Below, piece after piece: positions 38,310-47,328 of a stretch of 64,000 nucleotides of DNA (position 1 is the first letter of the stretch; each line of letters opens with the position of its first letter). The position numbers and the translations under genes were made by a program. The notes below the pieces were generated by a model. The model was not told the DNA's origin. It saw only the letters and a list, made by a program, of their open reading frames with translations, and ran no database searches. This DNA comes from an endosymbiont of Galathealinum brachiosum. GTDB lineage: Bacteria > Pseudomonadota > Gammaproteobacteria > SZUA-229. The stretch spans positions 248,001 through 312,000 of the forward strand of contig QFXC01000013.1 in assembly GCA_003349885.1 (NCBI GenBank), written 5' to 3'.

Positions 38310-39128
38310 TTAATTAAAGGTATGCTCATTGTCTGGAAATTTTTCACTTTTAACTTCTTCAATATATAATTCGACAGCCTGTTGAATTGAGTTAGCCTGC
38401 TGCATATAATTTTTTGAAAACTTTGGAATACGCCCAGCAGAAATACCTAGAATGTCATACAACACCAAAATTTGGCCATCGGTCTGATTACCAGCACCAA
38501 TACCAATTACAGGTATACCTGACTGCTCGGTTACCTTGTTTGCCAACTCGGCCGGAACACACTCCAACAATAATAAATCAGCTCCCGCCTGTTCTAACAC
38601 ACGAGCATCATTCAACATTTTTTCAGCGGCAACAGCATCACGCCCCTGAACCTTATAACCACCGAGTTTATGAACTCTCTGTGGCTGTAAACCTAAATGT
38701 GCACAAACAGGAATCCCCAGACGAGTTAATGTCTCGACCAGTTCTTTCTGGTCTGCTCCACCTTCAAGCTTGACCATATTTGCACCACACTCTTTCATAA
38801 AGCGCCCTGCATTTTCTACTGCTTGCTGGGTGGATGCATCTGACATAAATGGCATATCAAGAATTAATAATGCCCGTTTCAATCCACGAGAAACAACCTG
38901 ACCGTGATATATCATTTCATCCATAGTGACTGGTATAGTTGAATCCAGCCCCTGAATAACCATGCCCAGTGAATCCCCAACCAATACAATATCAGCTCCC
39001 GCATCATCTAATAATTGAGCAAAACTCACATCATAAGCAGTGAGACAGGCAATTTTATCATTACCTTCTTTCATTTCACGCAATGTATTAATAGTGACCT
39101 TAGCGTTTTTTTTGGGTTGTGTGCTCAT
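38310..39128 (-). CDS. panB: 3-methyl-2-oxobutanoate hydroxymethyltransferase
   Basis: PanB makes ketopantoate from ketoisovalerate and methylene-tetrahydrofolate. The 272-residue protein has TAYDVSFAQLLDDAGAD, VLVGDSLGMVIQG (metal-binding Asp), CAHLGLQPQRVHKLGGYKVQGR and LLLECVPAELA with the catalytic Glu, then GIGAGNQTDGQILVLYD. It heads panBC and follows the kinase gene by about 100 bases. Confidence 0.97.
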   Translation of the reverse strand: MSTQPKKNAKVTINTLREMKEGNDKIACLTAYDVSFAQLLDDAGADIVLVGDSLGMVIQGLDSTIPVTMDEMIYHGQVVSRGLKRALLILDMPFMSDASTQQAVENAGRFMKECGANMVKLEGGADQKELVETLTRLGIPVCAHLGLQPQRVHKLGGYKVQGRDAVAAEKMLNDARVLEQAGADLLLLECVPAELANKVTEQSGIPVIGIGAGNQTDGQILVLYDILGISAGRIPKFSKNYMQQANSIQQAVELYIEEVKSEKFPDNEHTFN

Positions 39129-39231
39129 GACTGCTTCTTATATCACTTTGTAGGTGCTCCTTCAGGTGCACATTATATTAAATTCCATATTACCCCATGT
39201 GCACCTAAAGGAGTACCTACAGGGATTATGA

Positions 39232-39876
39232 TTAAATTAACTCAGGCTGAGGATTATAATAATGTCTTCCGCTATTTATAGACTTAAGTCGTTGCAATAA
39301 TTGCTGATAATCATTTTCATTATTTGCAAAATCAATATCTGCCGCGTTAACAATTAACAATGGCGCATCGCTGTAATGATAAAAAAAATCTACATAAGAA
39401 TCAGACAGTCTTTGTAAATACGCAGCTTCAATTAATCGCTCATGCTGTATGCCTCGATTTTCAATACGTCCCAGTAATACCTCTACTGGTGCCTGTAGAT
39501 AAACCACTAAATCAGGTTCAGGCACATCAATCGTTAACTGATCATATACCTGCTCATATAATTTTAGCTCATCTTCATCTAAAGTGAGCTCGGCAAACAA
39601 ACGATCTTTTTCCATTAAAAAATCGGCAATGCGCACAGGATTAAACATATCTGCCTGACGCAGCTCCTGCATCTGTCTTGCTCTTTGCAGTAAAAAAAAT
39701 AACTGTGTAGATAATGCGACTGCTTTTGGATTTTCATAAAAGCGAGTCATAAAAGGATTGTCAGCTGCACCTTCAAGCAGTAACTCACTACCAAAACTAT
39801 GTGCCAGTTTTTTTGCAAGTGTTGTTTTACCAACTCCTATAGGACCTTCTACAACAATAAATTCAGGCTTTTCCAT
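39232..39876 (-). CDS. Deoxynucleoside kinase family protein
   Basis: The 214-residue protein has a P-loop VVEGPIGVGKTTLA (about 6-19) and the dNK motif EKDRLFAELTLDEDEL (about 90-105), so it phosphorylates a deoxynucleoside (deoxyadenosine or deoxyguanosine in the closest families) with ATP. The site PVRIADFLMEKDR fits. The place between folK and panB is a known gammaproteobacterial arrangement. It overlaps folK by 14 bases from the ATG at 39876; a GTG three codons upstream is in frame. The substrate cannot be told from sequence. Confidence 0.88.
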   Translation of the reverse strand: MEKPEFIVVEGPIGVGKTTLAKKLAHSFGSELLLEGAADNPFMTRFYENPKAVALSTQLFFLLQRARQMQELRQADMFNPVRIADFLMEKDRLFAELTLDEDELKLYEQVYDQLTIDVPEPDLVVYLQAPVEVLLGRIENRGIQHERLIEAAYLQRLSDSYVDFFYHYSDAPLLIVNAADIDFANNENDYQQLLQRLKSINSGRHYYNPQPELI

Positions 39877-40381
39877 TAAACTCACTCACTTTTTCTAACG
39901 CCTGATGACTAACATTGTCTAACATTTTTTTAAAAAATCCTTTACCCGGAATTTCTAATTCGGGAGAAATCTGAAATAGTGGCAACAGCACAAAATTTCT
40001 ATTTTCAATTTCATTATGAGGCACAACTAAACGTTCAGTTCTAATCTGCTGATTACCATACAACAGAATATCCAGATCAATTGTTCTTGCACCCCAGCGT
40101 TTTTCTCTGATTCTACCCTGCTCTGATTCAAGCTGCTGTAGTGAATCCAGCAATAATTCTGCTGTGAGCGTTGTCTCTATTTCAATAACCGCATTTAGAT
40201 AATCATTTTGTGGTTCATTGTCTAATGTTAATGCTTTGCTTTGATAAATAGATGAACACTGCTGCAATATTGTATCGGGTAATTCGGCAATTTTTTCTTT
40301 TGCATTGTTAAGTTGCTGCAATGGATTATTCAGATTACTACCAAGACCGATATAACACCGCATTGTTGAATTTAAGGGCAT
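39863..40381 (-). CDS. folK: 2-amino-4-hydroxy-6-hydroxymethyldihydropteridine pyrophosphokinase
   Basis: FolK transfers pyrophosphate from ATP to hydroxymethyl-dihydropterin in folate synthesis. The 172-residue protein has CYIGLGSNLNNPLQQL near the start, NDYLNAVIEIETTL and the signature KRWGARTIDLDILLYGNQQI (about 99-118), then VVPHNEIENRNFVLLPL. AGG lies just before the ATG at 40381. It lies ten bases after pcnB and overlaps the kinase gene, in a pcnB-folK-dNK-panBC string. Confidence 0.96.
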   Translation of the reverse strand: MPLNSTMRCYIGLGSNLNNPLQQLNNAKEKIAELPDTILQQCSSIYQSKALTLDNEPQNDYLNAVIEIETTLTAELLLDSLQQLESEQGRIREKRWGARTIDLDILLYGNQQIRTERLVVPHNEIENRNFVLLPLFQISPELEIPGKGFFKKMLDNVSHQALEKVSEFNGKA

Positions 40382-40391
40382 TAACCTGAAC

Positions 40392-41678
40392 TCACTTATC
40401 CTTAGAGGCGGTTTTCTTTTTTCGCGCTTTAGCTTTTGCTGGTTTTAATAGAATATCCTGCTCCTGCGGCCCTAAGGTCTGTATCCGGGTCCACCATTCA
40501 CAACTATCATCATTTACTTCACCCGCCTTACTTCTAATGCACATAAAGTCATAAGCTGCGCGAAATTTTTTATGCATTAATAATGATTTAGCACGTCGAC
40601 CATGTCTAAATTTAAATCGATGCTGCATTTGCCAGATATCACGAGCAACCATACTAAAGCGTTTTGGAATGGTAATCGTTCTAACCTGTTGTGATAAAAC
40701 CATCGAACTGGCATTTTGCATAGCAATCGTTCCTGGTTCACCCGACTGCTTTAAATCTTCTGAAAGTTTATCAACCGCAGCCCATAACATTGCCGCAAAC
40801 AAAAATGCGGGAGTAACAGGTTTACCCTGATTAATCCGTTTATCTGTACTTTCAAGTGCCAGATGTATAAACGTTTCAAACTGCTCATTACCCTGCTTTA
40901 AGGCATCATCTGCTGATTTAAATAAATACTGCAATAAATCATATTTACGTAATAACTGTAGAGAAACAACACCCTGACCTGAGTGAAACAGTTTCAAAAC
41001 TTCATCATACAGGCGTGCAGGTGGAATATCCGCTAACAAATGCCCTAGTTCAAATATAGGCTGTTCAGAATCATGATGTATTGTAAAACCGAGTTTTGCA
41101 GCAAACCGTATGGCTCTCAACATACGCACTGGATCTTCACGGTATCGAGTTTGTGGGTCACCAATTAATTGCAGCACTTTATTTTTTATATCATCCATTG
41201 CCGATGTGTAATCAACAATGGAAAAATCAGCTATATCATAATAGAGCGCATTAACGGTGAAATCTCTACGCCAGACATCATCTTCTAACTGACCGTAAAC
41301 ATTATCACGCAAAATACGTCCACTATCATCATGTGCTCTGTCTACTTCAATGTCATTCTTATTCTCATCTACCTGAGAAGCTCTGAAGGTTGCAACCTCG
41401 ATTATGTCACGTCCAAAAAACACATGAGCCAGACGAAAACGCCGACCAATCAAACGGCTATTGCTAAAGAGTTTTTTAACGTCCTCAGGAAGCGCATCAG
41501 TCGCAATATCAAAGTCTTTTGGCGCATGACCGAGCAACAGATCACGCACGCCACCCCCAACCAGCATCGCACGATAACCCGCTTTATGCAGGCGATATAA
41601 AACCTTCAATGCAGTATCGTCAATATTATCCCTGGAAACAGCGTGTTCGGGACGGGGGATTATTTTAGGCTGGGTAAT
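40392..41678 (-). CDS. pcnB: Poly(A) polymerase I, apparently with an ATT start codon
   Basis: PcnB adds 3' poly(A) tails that speed RNA decay. The nucleotidyltransferase core has MLVGGGVRDLLLGHAPKDFD (GG and DxD motifs), LIGRRFRLAHV and RDFTVNALYYD; a C-terminal basic tail is typical. An in-frame TTG at 41609 falls inside the conserved ALKVLYRL region, so the real start must be upstream. The open frame there (IIPRPEHAVSRDNIDDTA, as in E. coli PcnB) has no ATG, GTG or TTG before the stop at 41691-41693, only ATT and ATA/ATC. The ATT at 41678 has AAAAG nine bases upstream. E. coli pcnB is known to start at AUU, which limits its expression. With this start it has 428 residues. Confidence 0.9.
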   Translation of the reverse strand: MTQPKIIPRPEHAVSRDNIDDTALKVLYRLHKAGYRAMLVGGGVRDLLLGHAPKDFDIATDALPEDVKKLFSNSRLIGRRFRLAHVFFGRDIIEVATFRASQVDENKNDIEVDRAHDDSGRILRDNVYGQLEDDVWRRDFTVNALYYDIADFSIVDYTSAMDDIKNKVLQLIGDPQTRYREDPVRMLRAIRFAAKLGFTIHHDSEQPIFELGHLLADIPPARLYDEVLKLFHSGQGVVSLQLLRKYDLLQYLFKSADDALKQGNEQFETFIHLALESTDKRINQGKPVTPAFLFAAMLWAAVDKLSEDLKQSGEPGTIAMQNASSMVLSQQVRTITIPKRFSMVARDIWQMQHRFKFRHGRRAKSLLMHKKFRAAYDFMCIRSKAGEVNDDSCEWWTRIQTLGPQEQDILLKPAKAKARKKKTASKDK

Positions 41679-41727
41679 TTTTGCAATCTTTTAGTTAAAT
41701 TATTCAGTGAGATATTAGCATAAGAGA

Positions 41728-41909
41728 AGTCATAAGTCGTAAATCGAAAGTCCTAAGTCTTAAGTCAAAAGCAAAAAAAGCTGTAATTCTGAGTATTTAC
41801 GAAAAAATCTGATGTGACGCACTAACATTTAGCTTCGCTACATCAGATTCTTCATCTTCGCTCAGAATGACAGCTTTTTACTTACAACCTTTACTTATGA
41901 CTGACGACT
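41728..41909. repeat. Inward-facing AGTC heptamer element 3 around a nested long hairpin
   Basis: Plus-strand heptamers AGTCATA, AGTCGTA, AATCGAA, AGTCCTA, AGTCTTA, AGTCAAA (41728-41769) face minus-strand heptamers AGTCGTC, AGTCATA (41909 down to 41896), which begin four bases after the amtB stop. Between them, AAAAAGCTGTAATTCTGAG (41775-41793) pairs with CTCAGAATGACAGCTTTTT (41861-41879) at 18 of 19 positions, and AATCTGATGT (41806-41815) pairs perfectly with ACATCAGATT (41840-41849) inside it. On the minus strand the outer stem ends in seven T, so it probably also terminates amtB. Confidence 0.75.
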
Positions 41910-41913
41910 ATCT

Positions 41914-43215
41914 TTATAAGTCATACCCTCTTTCTTCGTGAAGTACGATATCCAGACCTTCAATTTCTTCTTCTTCAGTAACACGCAGCCCAATCATGGC
42001 ATCAATTACTTTAAGAATTACCCAGCTTACGACTGCAGTGAAAATGATAGTAGCGATGACACCAATAAACTGTACTTTAAGCTGACCCGCTATAGAGGTA
42101 ATACCATCAGCGAAACCATAACCACTAAAAACACCCAGACTTGTCGCAGAAAATACTCCAGCCAATAATGTGCCTAATATTCCACCTACACCGTGAACGG
42201 GAAAGACATCAAGTGAGTCATCAATTTTCAATACGCGCTTAATATACTGAGTAGCTGTAAAGCACACGCCACCTGCAAGTAAACCTATAATTAAAGCACC
42301 ACCAGGACCAACAAAGCCAGACGCTGGAGTAATTGTGCCTAAACCAGCAACCATACCTGTAACAACACCTAATGCACTCGGCTTACCAAATCGAAACCAT
42401 TCAATCGCCATCCAGGTCATTGCACCGGTTGCAGCAGAAATATGTGTCACTAACATCGCCATGGATGCATTACCATTAGCAGAAAGCGCACTACCACCAT
42501 TAAAACCAAACCAGCCTACCCACAACATACCTGCACCGGCAATCGCCATAGTCATATTATGTGGCATCATTGCCGTGCCGGGAAAACCACGACGTGGACC
42601 TATCACAATAGCCGCCACCAGTGCCGCAACACCTGCTGTTATATGGACAACTATACCGCCCGCGAAATCATACAATCCCATTTGGTATAACCAGCCACTT
42701 TCACTCCAGACCCAGTGTGTAACAGGAACATAAACCAGTAACAACCAGACACCACTAAATAACAACATGGCAGAAAACTTCATACGTTCAGCAAATGCAC
42801 CAATAATCAATGCGGGCGTAATTATGGCGAAAGTCATTTGAAACAGCATAAACAATGATTCGGGTATAGTGCCCGAGACCGTATTACGCTCTAAACCAGA
42901 TAACATGACCTTACTAAAATCACCAATAAACGCATTACCTTCACCAAATGCCAGGCTGTAACCCACCGTCAACCAGAGTATGGACACCATACCGGCAATG
43001 GCAAAACACTGCATTAATACTGACAGTACATTACGTGAACGTACCAAACCGGCATAAAACATTGCCAGACCCGGCAGTGTCATAAATAATACCAGTGCAG
43101 TAGCGGCCATTATCCAGCCTGTATCTGCACCATTCATAGCGTCTTCAGCAAATGCCGATACCGGCAATAAAAGCAGCAGACAGGTTGCAATAAATTTCGA
43201 ATATGCTTTTTTCAT
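41914..43215 (-). CDS. amtB: Ammonium transporter
   Basis: AmtB is a trimeric inner-membrane ammonium channel. The 433-residue protein has a cleavable signal peptide (about 1-23, LLLLLPVSAFAEDA) and eleven membrane segments. Typical signatures are LFMTLPGLAMFYAGLVRS, THWVWSESGWLYQMG, DFAGGIVVHITAGVAALVAA (with the pore His) and DSLDVFPVHGVGGILGTLLAG (second pore His). It follows glnK by 96 bases on the same strand, the usual glnK-amtB order, so it is probably induced under nitrogen limitation and blocked by GlnK. Confidence 0.97.
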   Translation of the reverse strand: MKKAYSKFIATCLLLLLPVSAFAEDAMNGADTGWIMAATALVLFMTLPGLAMFYAGLVRSRNVLSVLMQCFAIAGMVSILWLTVGYSLAFGEGNAFIGDFSKVMLSGLERNTVSGTIPESLFMLFQMTFAIITPALIIGAFAERMKFSAMLLFSGVWLLLVYVPVTHWVWSESGWLYQMGLYDFAGGIVVHITAGVAALVAAIVIGPRRGFPGTAMMPHNMTMAIAGAGMLWVGWFGFNGGSALSANGNASMAMLVTHISAATGAMTWMAIEWFRFGKPSALGVVTGMVAGLGTITPASGFVGPGGALIIGLLAGGVCFTATQYIKRVLKIDDSLDVFPVHGVGGILGTLLAGVFSATSLGVFSGYGFADGITSIAGQLKVQFIGVIATIIFTAVVSWVILKVIDAMIGLRVTEEEEIEGLDIVLHEERGYDL

Positions 43216-43311
43216 ATTTCATTATTTCCTAATACAAAAATCTAGAATAATACTTTTTATAGCTACTGTTTAAAGTAGCTATATAACTTTTTATTTAAAT
43301 AAGACTCTTAA

Positions 43312-44137
<826 letters not shown>

Positions 44138-44629
44138 ATGTTTAATCCGCTCAGGTCTTTTTATAGCGTTATTACACTGCTATTAATTACCGTCTCGTCA
44201 CAATCTTTCGCTCAAAAAGCACCGGATTTTTCACTCAATGGTGATAAAGGCAAGATACAGTTATCTAATTATAAGAATAAGGTAGTTTACGTTGATTTCT
44301 GGGCATCCTGGTGTAAACCCTGCCAAAAATCATTCAGTTTTATGAATGACATGCAGAGTCGATACGGAAAAAAAGGTTTTGAAATAATTGCTATTAACCT
44401 TGATAGCGATCGACCTGCCGCTAAAAAATTCCTAAAGAAAAATCCTGCTAAATTCAAAATTGCTTACGACCCTGAAGGTAAAACACCTGACATGTACAAA
44501 TTAAAAGTAATGCCGACTTCCTATTTGATTGATCGAAGAGGAAACTTAGTAAATGTACATAAAGGTTTTAAAGACAATCAGAAAAATCAACTTGAAAAAA
44601 CAATCGTTCAGGCACTAAACAAAAAATAA
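44138..44629 (+). CDS. TlpA/ResA-like thioredoxin, exported
   Basis: The 163-residue protein has a signal peptide (about 1-25, SFYSVITLLLITVSSQSFA), then a thioredoxin fold of the TlpA/AlkyhydroperoxideC-like type with VDFWASWCKPCQKSF (CxxC about 58-61) and the cis-Pro loop KVMPTSYLIDRRG. It should reduce or exchange thiols in the periplasm. I chose the ATG at 44138 because GGAG lies seven bases upstream; an ATG six codons earlier lacks one. It stands before the ApbE-like gene, after a long hairpin, and may work with it on an exported redox protein (inference). Confidence 0.88.
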   Translation: MFNPLRSFYSVITLLLITVSSQSFAQKAPDFSLNGDKGKIQLSNYKNKVVYVDFWASWCKPCQKSFSFMNDMQSRYGKKGFEIIAINLDSDRPAAKKFLKKNPAKFKIAYDPEGKTPDMYKLKVMPTSYLIDRRGNLVNVHKGFKDNQKNQLEKTIVQALNKK

Positions 44630-44640
44630 ACACTTACAAT

Positions 44641-44680
44641 ATTATTAACAGCTGTTATTGAATTAACAGTTGTTAATAAT
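44641..44680 (+). terminator. Long hairpin after the thioredoxin-like gene
   Basis: ATTATTAACAGCTGTTA and TAACAGTTGTTAATAAT pair at 16 of 17 positions around a six-base loop, 12 bases after the stop. No T run follows, so termination may be weak; it could also protect the mRNA end or be a binding site. Confidence 0.45.
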
Positions 44681-44761
44681 AACTATACTTACAAAACATT
44701 CTATACACATCTCTACATTCTATGTAAGGTTATATCGCACTCATTCATTAACTCACTAGCT

Positions 44762-45664
44762 ATGGCTGTTCAAGTGAACGATATAACAATAGAAATTAAA
44801 AAAAATCATAGTATTGGTCGCTTTAATGCAATGGCATGTCCTTGCGAAATTCTGCTTGAAACATTAGATAAAGAACTTATAACATTAATTACAAAACATG
44901 CTTATAACGAAGCTAAACGTATAGAAAATAAATTTAGCCGTTATAGAACAGACAATATTATTTACGCTATAAACAACTCTAATGGCACACCCGTTGACGT
45001 TGATGATGAAACCACATTAATGTTTAATTTTGCCGATCAGTGTTTTGAATTAACTGATGGAAAATTTGATATCACATCAGGAGTATTACGAAAAATATGG
45101 CAATTTGATGGTAGCGATAACATCCCTACACAAGAGCAGGTAAATGAAATAATACCTAAAATAGGCTGGAAAAAAGCGATCTGGAACCCCCCATCAATCA
45201 CCCTGCCTAACGACATGGAAGTAGACCTGGGGGGCATAGGTAAAGAATACGCGGTGGATTCAACTGCTAAAATATTAAACAAATATACTGACCACAGTTT
45301 TCTGATTAATTTTGGTGGCGATATAGCCTGTAACAAACCAAGAAAAGAGAACACGCCCTGGACAATAGGCGTGGATAACCCCGAACATACCGGTGAAAAA
45401 TCAGCTGGTAAACTAGCATTGTATAACGGCGGATTAGCAACATCCGGAGATGCAAGACGTTACCTTATTAAAAACAGGGTCCGGTATAGCCATATACTCG
45501 ACCCAAAAACAGGGCACCCCATCCCAGATGCGCCTCGATCTGTTACCGTAATAGCTAACACATGTATAGAAGCAGGAATGATCTCTACATTTGCTATGTT
45601 GCACGGGAAGGATGCTGTTGATTTTCTTGAAGCTCAGAATGTTAAGTACTGGTGTATACCTTAA
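44762..45664 (+). CDS. ApbE-like FAD:protein FMN transferase, no signal peptide
   Basis: ApbE enzymes attach FMN to a Thr of target proteins such as Nqr/Rnf subunits. The 300-residue protein has TDGKFDITSGVL, the core VDLGGIGKEYAVDSTA (about 154-169), FLINFGGDIAC, GGLATSGDARRY and YSHILDPKTGHPIP (about 242-255), all family marks. Typical Gram-negative ApbE proteins are exported lipoproteins; this start (MAVQVNDITIEIKK) has no signal peptide or lipobox, so it may act in the cytoplasm. It lies 132 bases after the thioredoxin-like gene and converges with hslR. Confidence 0.88.
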   Translation: MAVQVNDITIEIKKNHSIGRFNAMACPCEILLETLDKELITLITKHAYNEAKRIENKFSRYRTDNIIYAINNSNGTPVDVDDETTLMFNFADQCFELTDGKFDITSGVLRKIWQFDGSDNIPTQEQVNEIIPKIGWKKAIWNPPSITLPNDMEVDLGGIGKEYAVDSTAKILNKYTDHSFLINFGGDIACNKPRKENTPWTIGVDNPEHTGEKSAGKLALYNGGLATSGDARRYLIKNRVRYSHILDPKTGHPIPDAPRSVTVIANTCIEAGMISTFAMLHGKDAVDFLEAQNVKYWCIP

Positions 45665-45704
45665 AAGGTATATTTTCATATCAGAAAAAATACAATGTGA
45701 TTTT

Positions 45705-46097
45705 TTAGTTTTCTGTACGTTTTAATTTCACTATTTGCCTGCGTTGTTTTTTACTCGGGCGTTTTTCACTATAGGGCATATTTGCATTTAATATTTTCAA
45801 TGATTGAGCCAGTTTACTTCGCTTATCAATACTTTCTTCACTTTCTGCATAAAGCATTTTAGCCTCAACAGAGGGTCTTCTATTTTTATTAAGCCCTTCT
45901 ATGGTGATTGAAAACTCAAACTGCCCACGGGTAATTTGCAAGTGATCGCCAACTTTAATATTACGAGATGGTTTAACCCTGTCTCCGTTTAAATGCACTT
46001 TACCACCTGAAACTGCTTCCGCGGCTAATGAGCGTGTTTTAAAAAAACGAGCAGCCCATAACCACTTATCTAATCTTTGCTGACCATCAGTTTCCAT
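45705..46097 (-). CDS. hslR: S4-domain ribosome-associated heat-shock protein 15
   Basis: Hsp15 binds 50S subunits carrying a nascent chain and helps recycle them. The 130-residue protein has the S4 RNA-binding domain [22 protein letters not shown] (split here: [10 protein letters not shown], then KTRSLA), [18 protein letters not shown] and a basic tail ([16 protein letters not shown]). The ATG at 46097 gives the family length; a TTG 30 bases upstream is less likely. The start overlaps the end of the upstream LysM/FecR gene by 11 bases. Confidence 0.92.
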   Translation of the reverse strand: METDGQQRLDKWLWAARFFKTRSLAAEAVSGGKVHLNGDRVKPSRNIKVGDHLQITRGQFEFSITIEGLNKNRRPSVEAKMLYAESEESIDKRSKLAQSLKILNANMPYSEKRPSKKQRRQIVKLKRTEN

Positions 46098-47100
46098 AAG
46101 CAATGTGTTTTCTAAATATTGAAACAACTGGTGCTAATAATATCAACCATAGGACAGAACCAAAGAAGTAACGCTTTTTATCATCTTCGTTAGCCTTACC
46201 AAAAATTCCACTTGTTACTTCAATATTTTTTAAATCACTCTGAACATTAGCCAGATGAGCAGCCTCACCCACATTTAAAGCCAGTTTTTCTTTTTTACTT
46301 TTAAGATCAATTGCACCGCGATTAACCTTTACAAACAAACCTTTACTATTTACATCAAGACTACCATCACAACCATATTGCTGTAATACACGTATAGCAT
46401 ATTCTGTACCACGCACACCGACTGTAGCTAATGGTGTATGCATTTCATAAATATCGTCGGCCATTTTTCCAATAGTCCCTGTGATTTTTTTAACACTACC
46501 CTTAATTAGATAAATAACACTACGATTACCGCCACGTAATAACTGATAATCTTCTATTAACATTTCACTGTTACAGCGTAAATCTATTTTCGCCTCATCT
46601 ATCATATTTAAACGAATAAAACCTTTAACACCCGTAAAAACCCTGTCACCAACAAATATTTCACTACCTATATCAAGATCTCGCTTTTTATTTTTATTAG
46701 AGATTACGAATGTTTTACCTCTGTTTTTTATAACCTGTCCGACTGCCTGTATTCGTTTAAAAGCAACTGGTTTATTGACTGATGGTGACTTAAAACCTGA
46801 AGAAGTGGCTGGTAGCTCAATACGTTCACCTACCTGAATTTTTGTAGCATCCGCACCAATAAATGCATGTGGATTTACTCGAACTACTTTTTTAATTATT
46901 TTACCCCATTGATCCTGCTGACCGGGATAGAGAACTTTAACAATGCTAAATATGCTCTGGCCTGGTTGCACATATAAATAGCGTTTCTGTGTATTGAATT
47001 TACCAGAGGCGGATACATTAAATGAAAGCAACAAACAAAGTAGCAACAACCCGGACAGGCCGCTTTTAAGAATAGAAAATAAGGTAGTAGATTTATACAT
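46087..47100 (-). CDS. Exported LysM/FecR-domain protein with C-terminal membrane anchor
   Basis: The 337-residue protein has a signal peptide (about 1-32, [17 protein letters not shown]), a LysM-like segment (about 40-100, [19 protein letters not shown] ending VGERIELPA), and a FecR domain (about 145-290) with [18 protein letters not shown] and [15 protein letters not shown]. It ends with a hydrophobic helix ([15 protein letters not shown]) and a few basic residues. FecR-domain proteins with LysM occur near surface or signalling systems; here no sigma factor gene is adjacent, so its role is unknown. It overlaps hslR. Confidence 0.8.
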   Translation of the reverse strand: MYKSTTLFSILKSGLSGLLLLCLLLSFNVSASGKFNTQKRYLYVQPGQSIFSIVKVLYPGQQDQWGKIIKKVVRVNPHAFIGADATKIQVGERIELPATSSGFKSPSVNKPVAFKRIQAVGQVIKNRGKTFVISNKNKKRDLDIGSEIFVGDRVFTGVKGFIRLNMIDEAKIDLRCNSEMLIEDYQLLRGGNRSVIYLIKGSVKKITGTIGKMADDIYEMHTPLATVGVRGTEYAIRVLQQYGCDGSLDVNSKGLFVKVNRGAIDLKSKKEKLALNVGEAAHLANVQSDLKNIEVTSGIFGKANEDDKKRYFFGSVLWLILLAPVVSIFRKHIAYGN

Positions 47101-47223
47101 TTTGACAGGCTAATAGTTTAAACATTTCCCTGTTAATCGTTTTAAGTAGCGAAATTATAGTTCTATCACCACTACTTTTCATCCACTTTTCCAAAGAAAT
47201 GCTCATTTTGATAACTGGTAAAC

Positions 47224-47256
47224 AAAAAATGCCCACCCTTTTGGGTGAGCATTTTA
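47224..47256 (-). terminator. Intrinsic terminator of htpG
   Basis: On the minus strand AAATGCTCACCC and GGGTGGGCATTT pair with one mismatch around AAAA and are followed by six T. It lies about 73 bases after the htpG stop. Confidence 0.85.
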
Positions 47257-47328
47257 ATTTCAATACACCTTTACTATTTTTATCTGATCCTAAAATTCAT
47301 TCATCTCAGATAAAAACAAACAGTAAAC

